A stretch of DNA of 64,000 bases, from the NCBI GenBank assembly GCA_964035545.1, contig OZ037766.1, positions 12,595,722 to 12,659,721 of the forward strand, written 5' to 3'. This DNA comes from Bugula neritina (taxonomy: Eukaryota; Bryozoa; Gymnolaemata; Cheilostomatida; Bugulidae). The position numbers and the translations under genes are program-made. Under the pieces are notes generated by a model, which had not been told where the DNA came from, searched no databases, and saw only the letters and a list, made by a program, of their open reading frames with translations. Shown here one piece after another: positions 63,033 through 64,000 of this stretch (position 1 is the first letter of the stretch; the number at the start of each line of letters is the position of its first letter).

Positions 63033-64000
63033 CTGGTATAAAAATAAATACATCATAAAATGTATATCAATAAAATGACTCCACTTTATATTGTATTTCG
63101 TTATATATAAAAGCTATGCAGTTAATTACAACTTTAATCATGCCAAACATCTCAGTAAAATAGAGCCTTCTGAATTCATGCAAACATGTGGGGAAACTAA
63201 TTTACATTTTTGTTTGCTCAATTGTTATTATTCATCACATAAATTACAGTTTGAACAAATTCGTTTTACTGAAGCACTTTGAATGAAAAAGAATACTCTG
63301 TTTCATAACCTTAACACAGAGATCTGTCTGAACTAGACATAACAAAGCAAAGTTGTAAATAAGTTCTAAAGCAGGATCTGATGGCAAGTGTTAAGTAAGC
63401 TAAAGCAAATGAAACATAAAACTAATGATGATTTAATAGGCAAAGCGAGAATTTGCTAGTTTCTACATGGATATAACAAAAGTGTCCCAGACTGCAACGC
63501 CATACAGTGTTTTATGGAGATTTTTAATGACAGGTAGTCGATCAGAAAATTTGAAACAAAAATATGACATCATAAACTGAAATTTGGATTGACTCATTTA
63601 TTTAACTTTTCAAGTTTTGTGATTTTGCAGAATAAATTCGTATGCAGTCAACAATGTTGTGAGCAGCTCAAGTTTTCACTCTAAAGTTATATTTAGGTTA
63701 AGTTTGCAAACAAAATTAAATTTTTTGCCAGGCTTTTATCAAATAAACTCAAGTATTACAGATACCAGTCGGATAGCTTGCTAGATAAATAGAACGCTTC
63801 AGTTACAATACGGTTGAGTGAGAACATGACGTATTTAAACAAGGTCATGCAGCACACAATAAAAAGCAAGACCCACAGCTCCAAAAGCAGTATTTTGGAC
63901 TCACCTGCAAATCCTACATAACACCAAAATATAATTACAACAAATTTACAACAATGTAATAATATCAAATATAACGTTGCAGCAGTAGCATAATACCAGT
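63033..64000 (-). other. PKG intron at right edge
   Basis: No cGMP-binding-domain exon recognised. AT-rich sequence without repeats. Confidence 0.5.

Noticed and set aside
63904-63912. Nine-base minus-strand microexon flanked by TAG and GTGAGT, possibly in PKG
   Set aside because: Nothing in the sequence confirms the reading phase or homology; a chance pair of splice-like signals is more likely.

Overview
The window is AT-rich nuclear DNA from an animal. Genes are split by GT-AG introns of roughly 0.3 to 5 kb, conserved exons are 40 to 220 bp, and the encoded proteins (PKA, PKG, MGST3, HDDC2, MRPS7, MRPS28) are most like metazoan orthologues. The phylum cannot be fixed from sequence alone; a non-vertebrate bilaterian is the safest reading. 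Most long open frames here are chance or frame shadows, because real exons are short. Gene models were built by hand from homology, splice sites and reading phase. Seven of the eight models are phase-consistent through every junction; in the eighth (MRPS7) only the 5' end is unresolved.

Layout from left to right. 1-7564 (+): MRPS7 (uS7m), whose first exon was not found and whose last intron is 4.7 kb and carries a tRNA-derived SINE. 8347-25791 (-): PKA catalytic subunit, complete, with two alternative first exons (one myristoylatable) and two alternative terminal exons. Its introns hold an hAT-like MITE, a 274-bp tandem duplication and a GTA/GCA-rich low-complexity tract. 27556-33506 (+): an alpha carbonic anhydrase with a probable mitochondrial presequence and a large (AT)n array in intron 1. 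34131-35597 (-): MGST3, tail to tail with the anhydrase. 35.6-39.6 kb: gene-poor, with degenerate ACTATT-type repeats and a long palindrome. 39644-43881 (-): HDDC2. 44531-44602 (-): tRNA-Asp(GTC). 45266-51443 (+): MRPS28 (bS1m), whose 5 kb intron contains a 26-bp satellite with higher-order structure. 51738-53333 (-): a two-exon secreted peptide precursor with the six-cysteine spacing of eclosion hormone. 56912 to beyond the right edge (-): cGMP-dependent protein kinase, 3' part only, with a second SINE copy near its 5'-most visible exon.

The genes do not form an operon or pathway. Two encode mitochondrial small-subunit ribosomal proteins, one encodes a probable mitochondrial carbonic anhydrase, and two encode cyclic-nucleotide-dependent AGC kinases. 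The items most worth following up are the eclosion-hormone-like precursor, the PKA isoform architecture and the repeat families.
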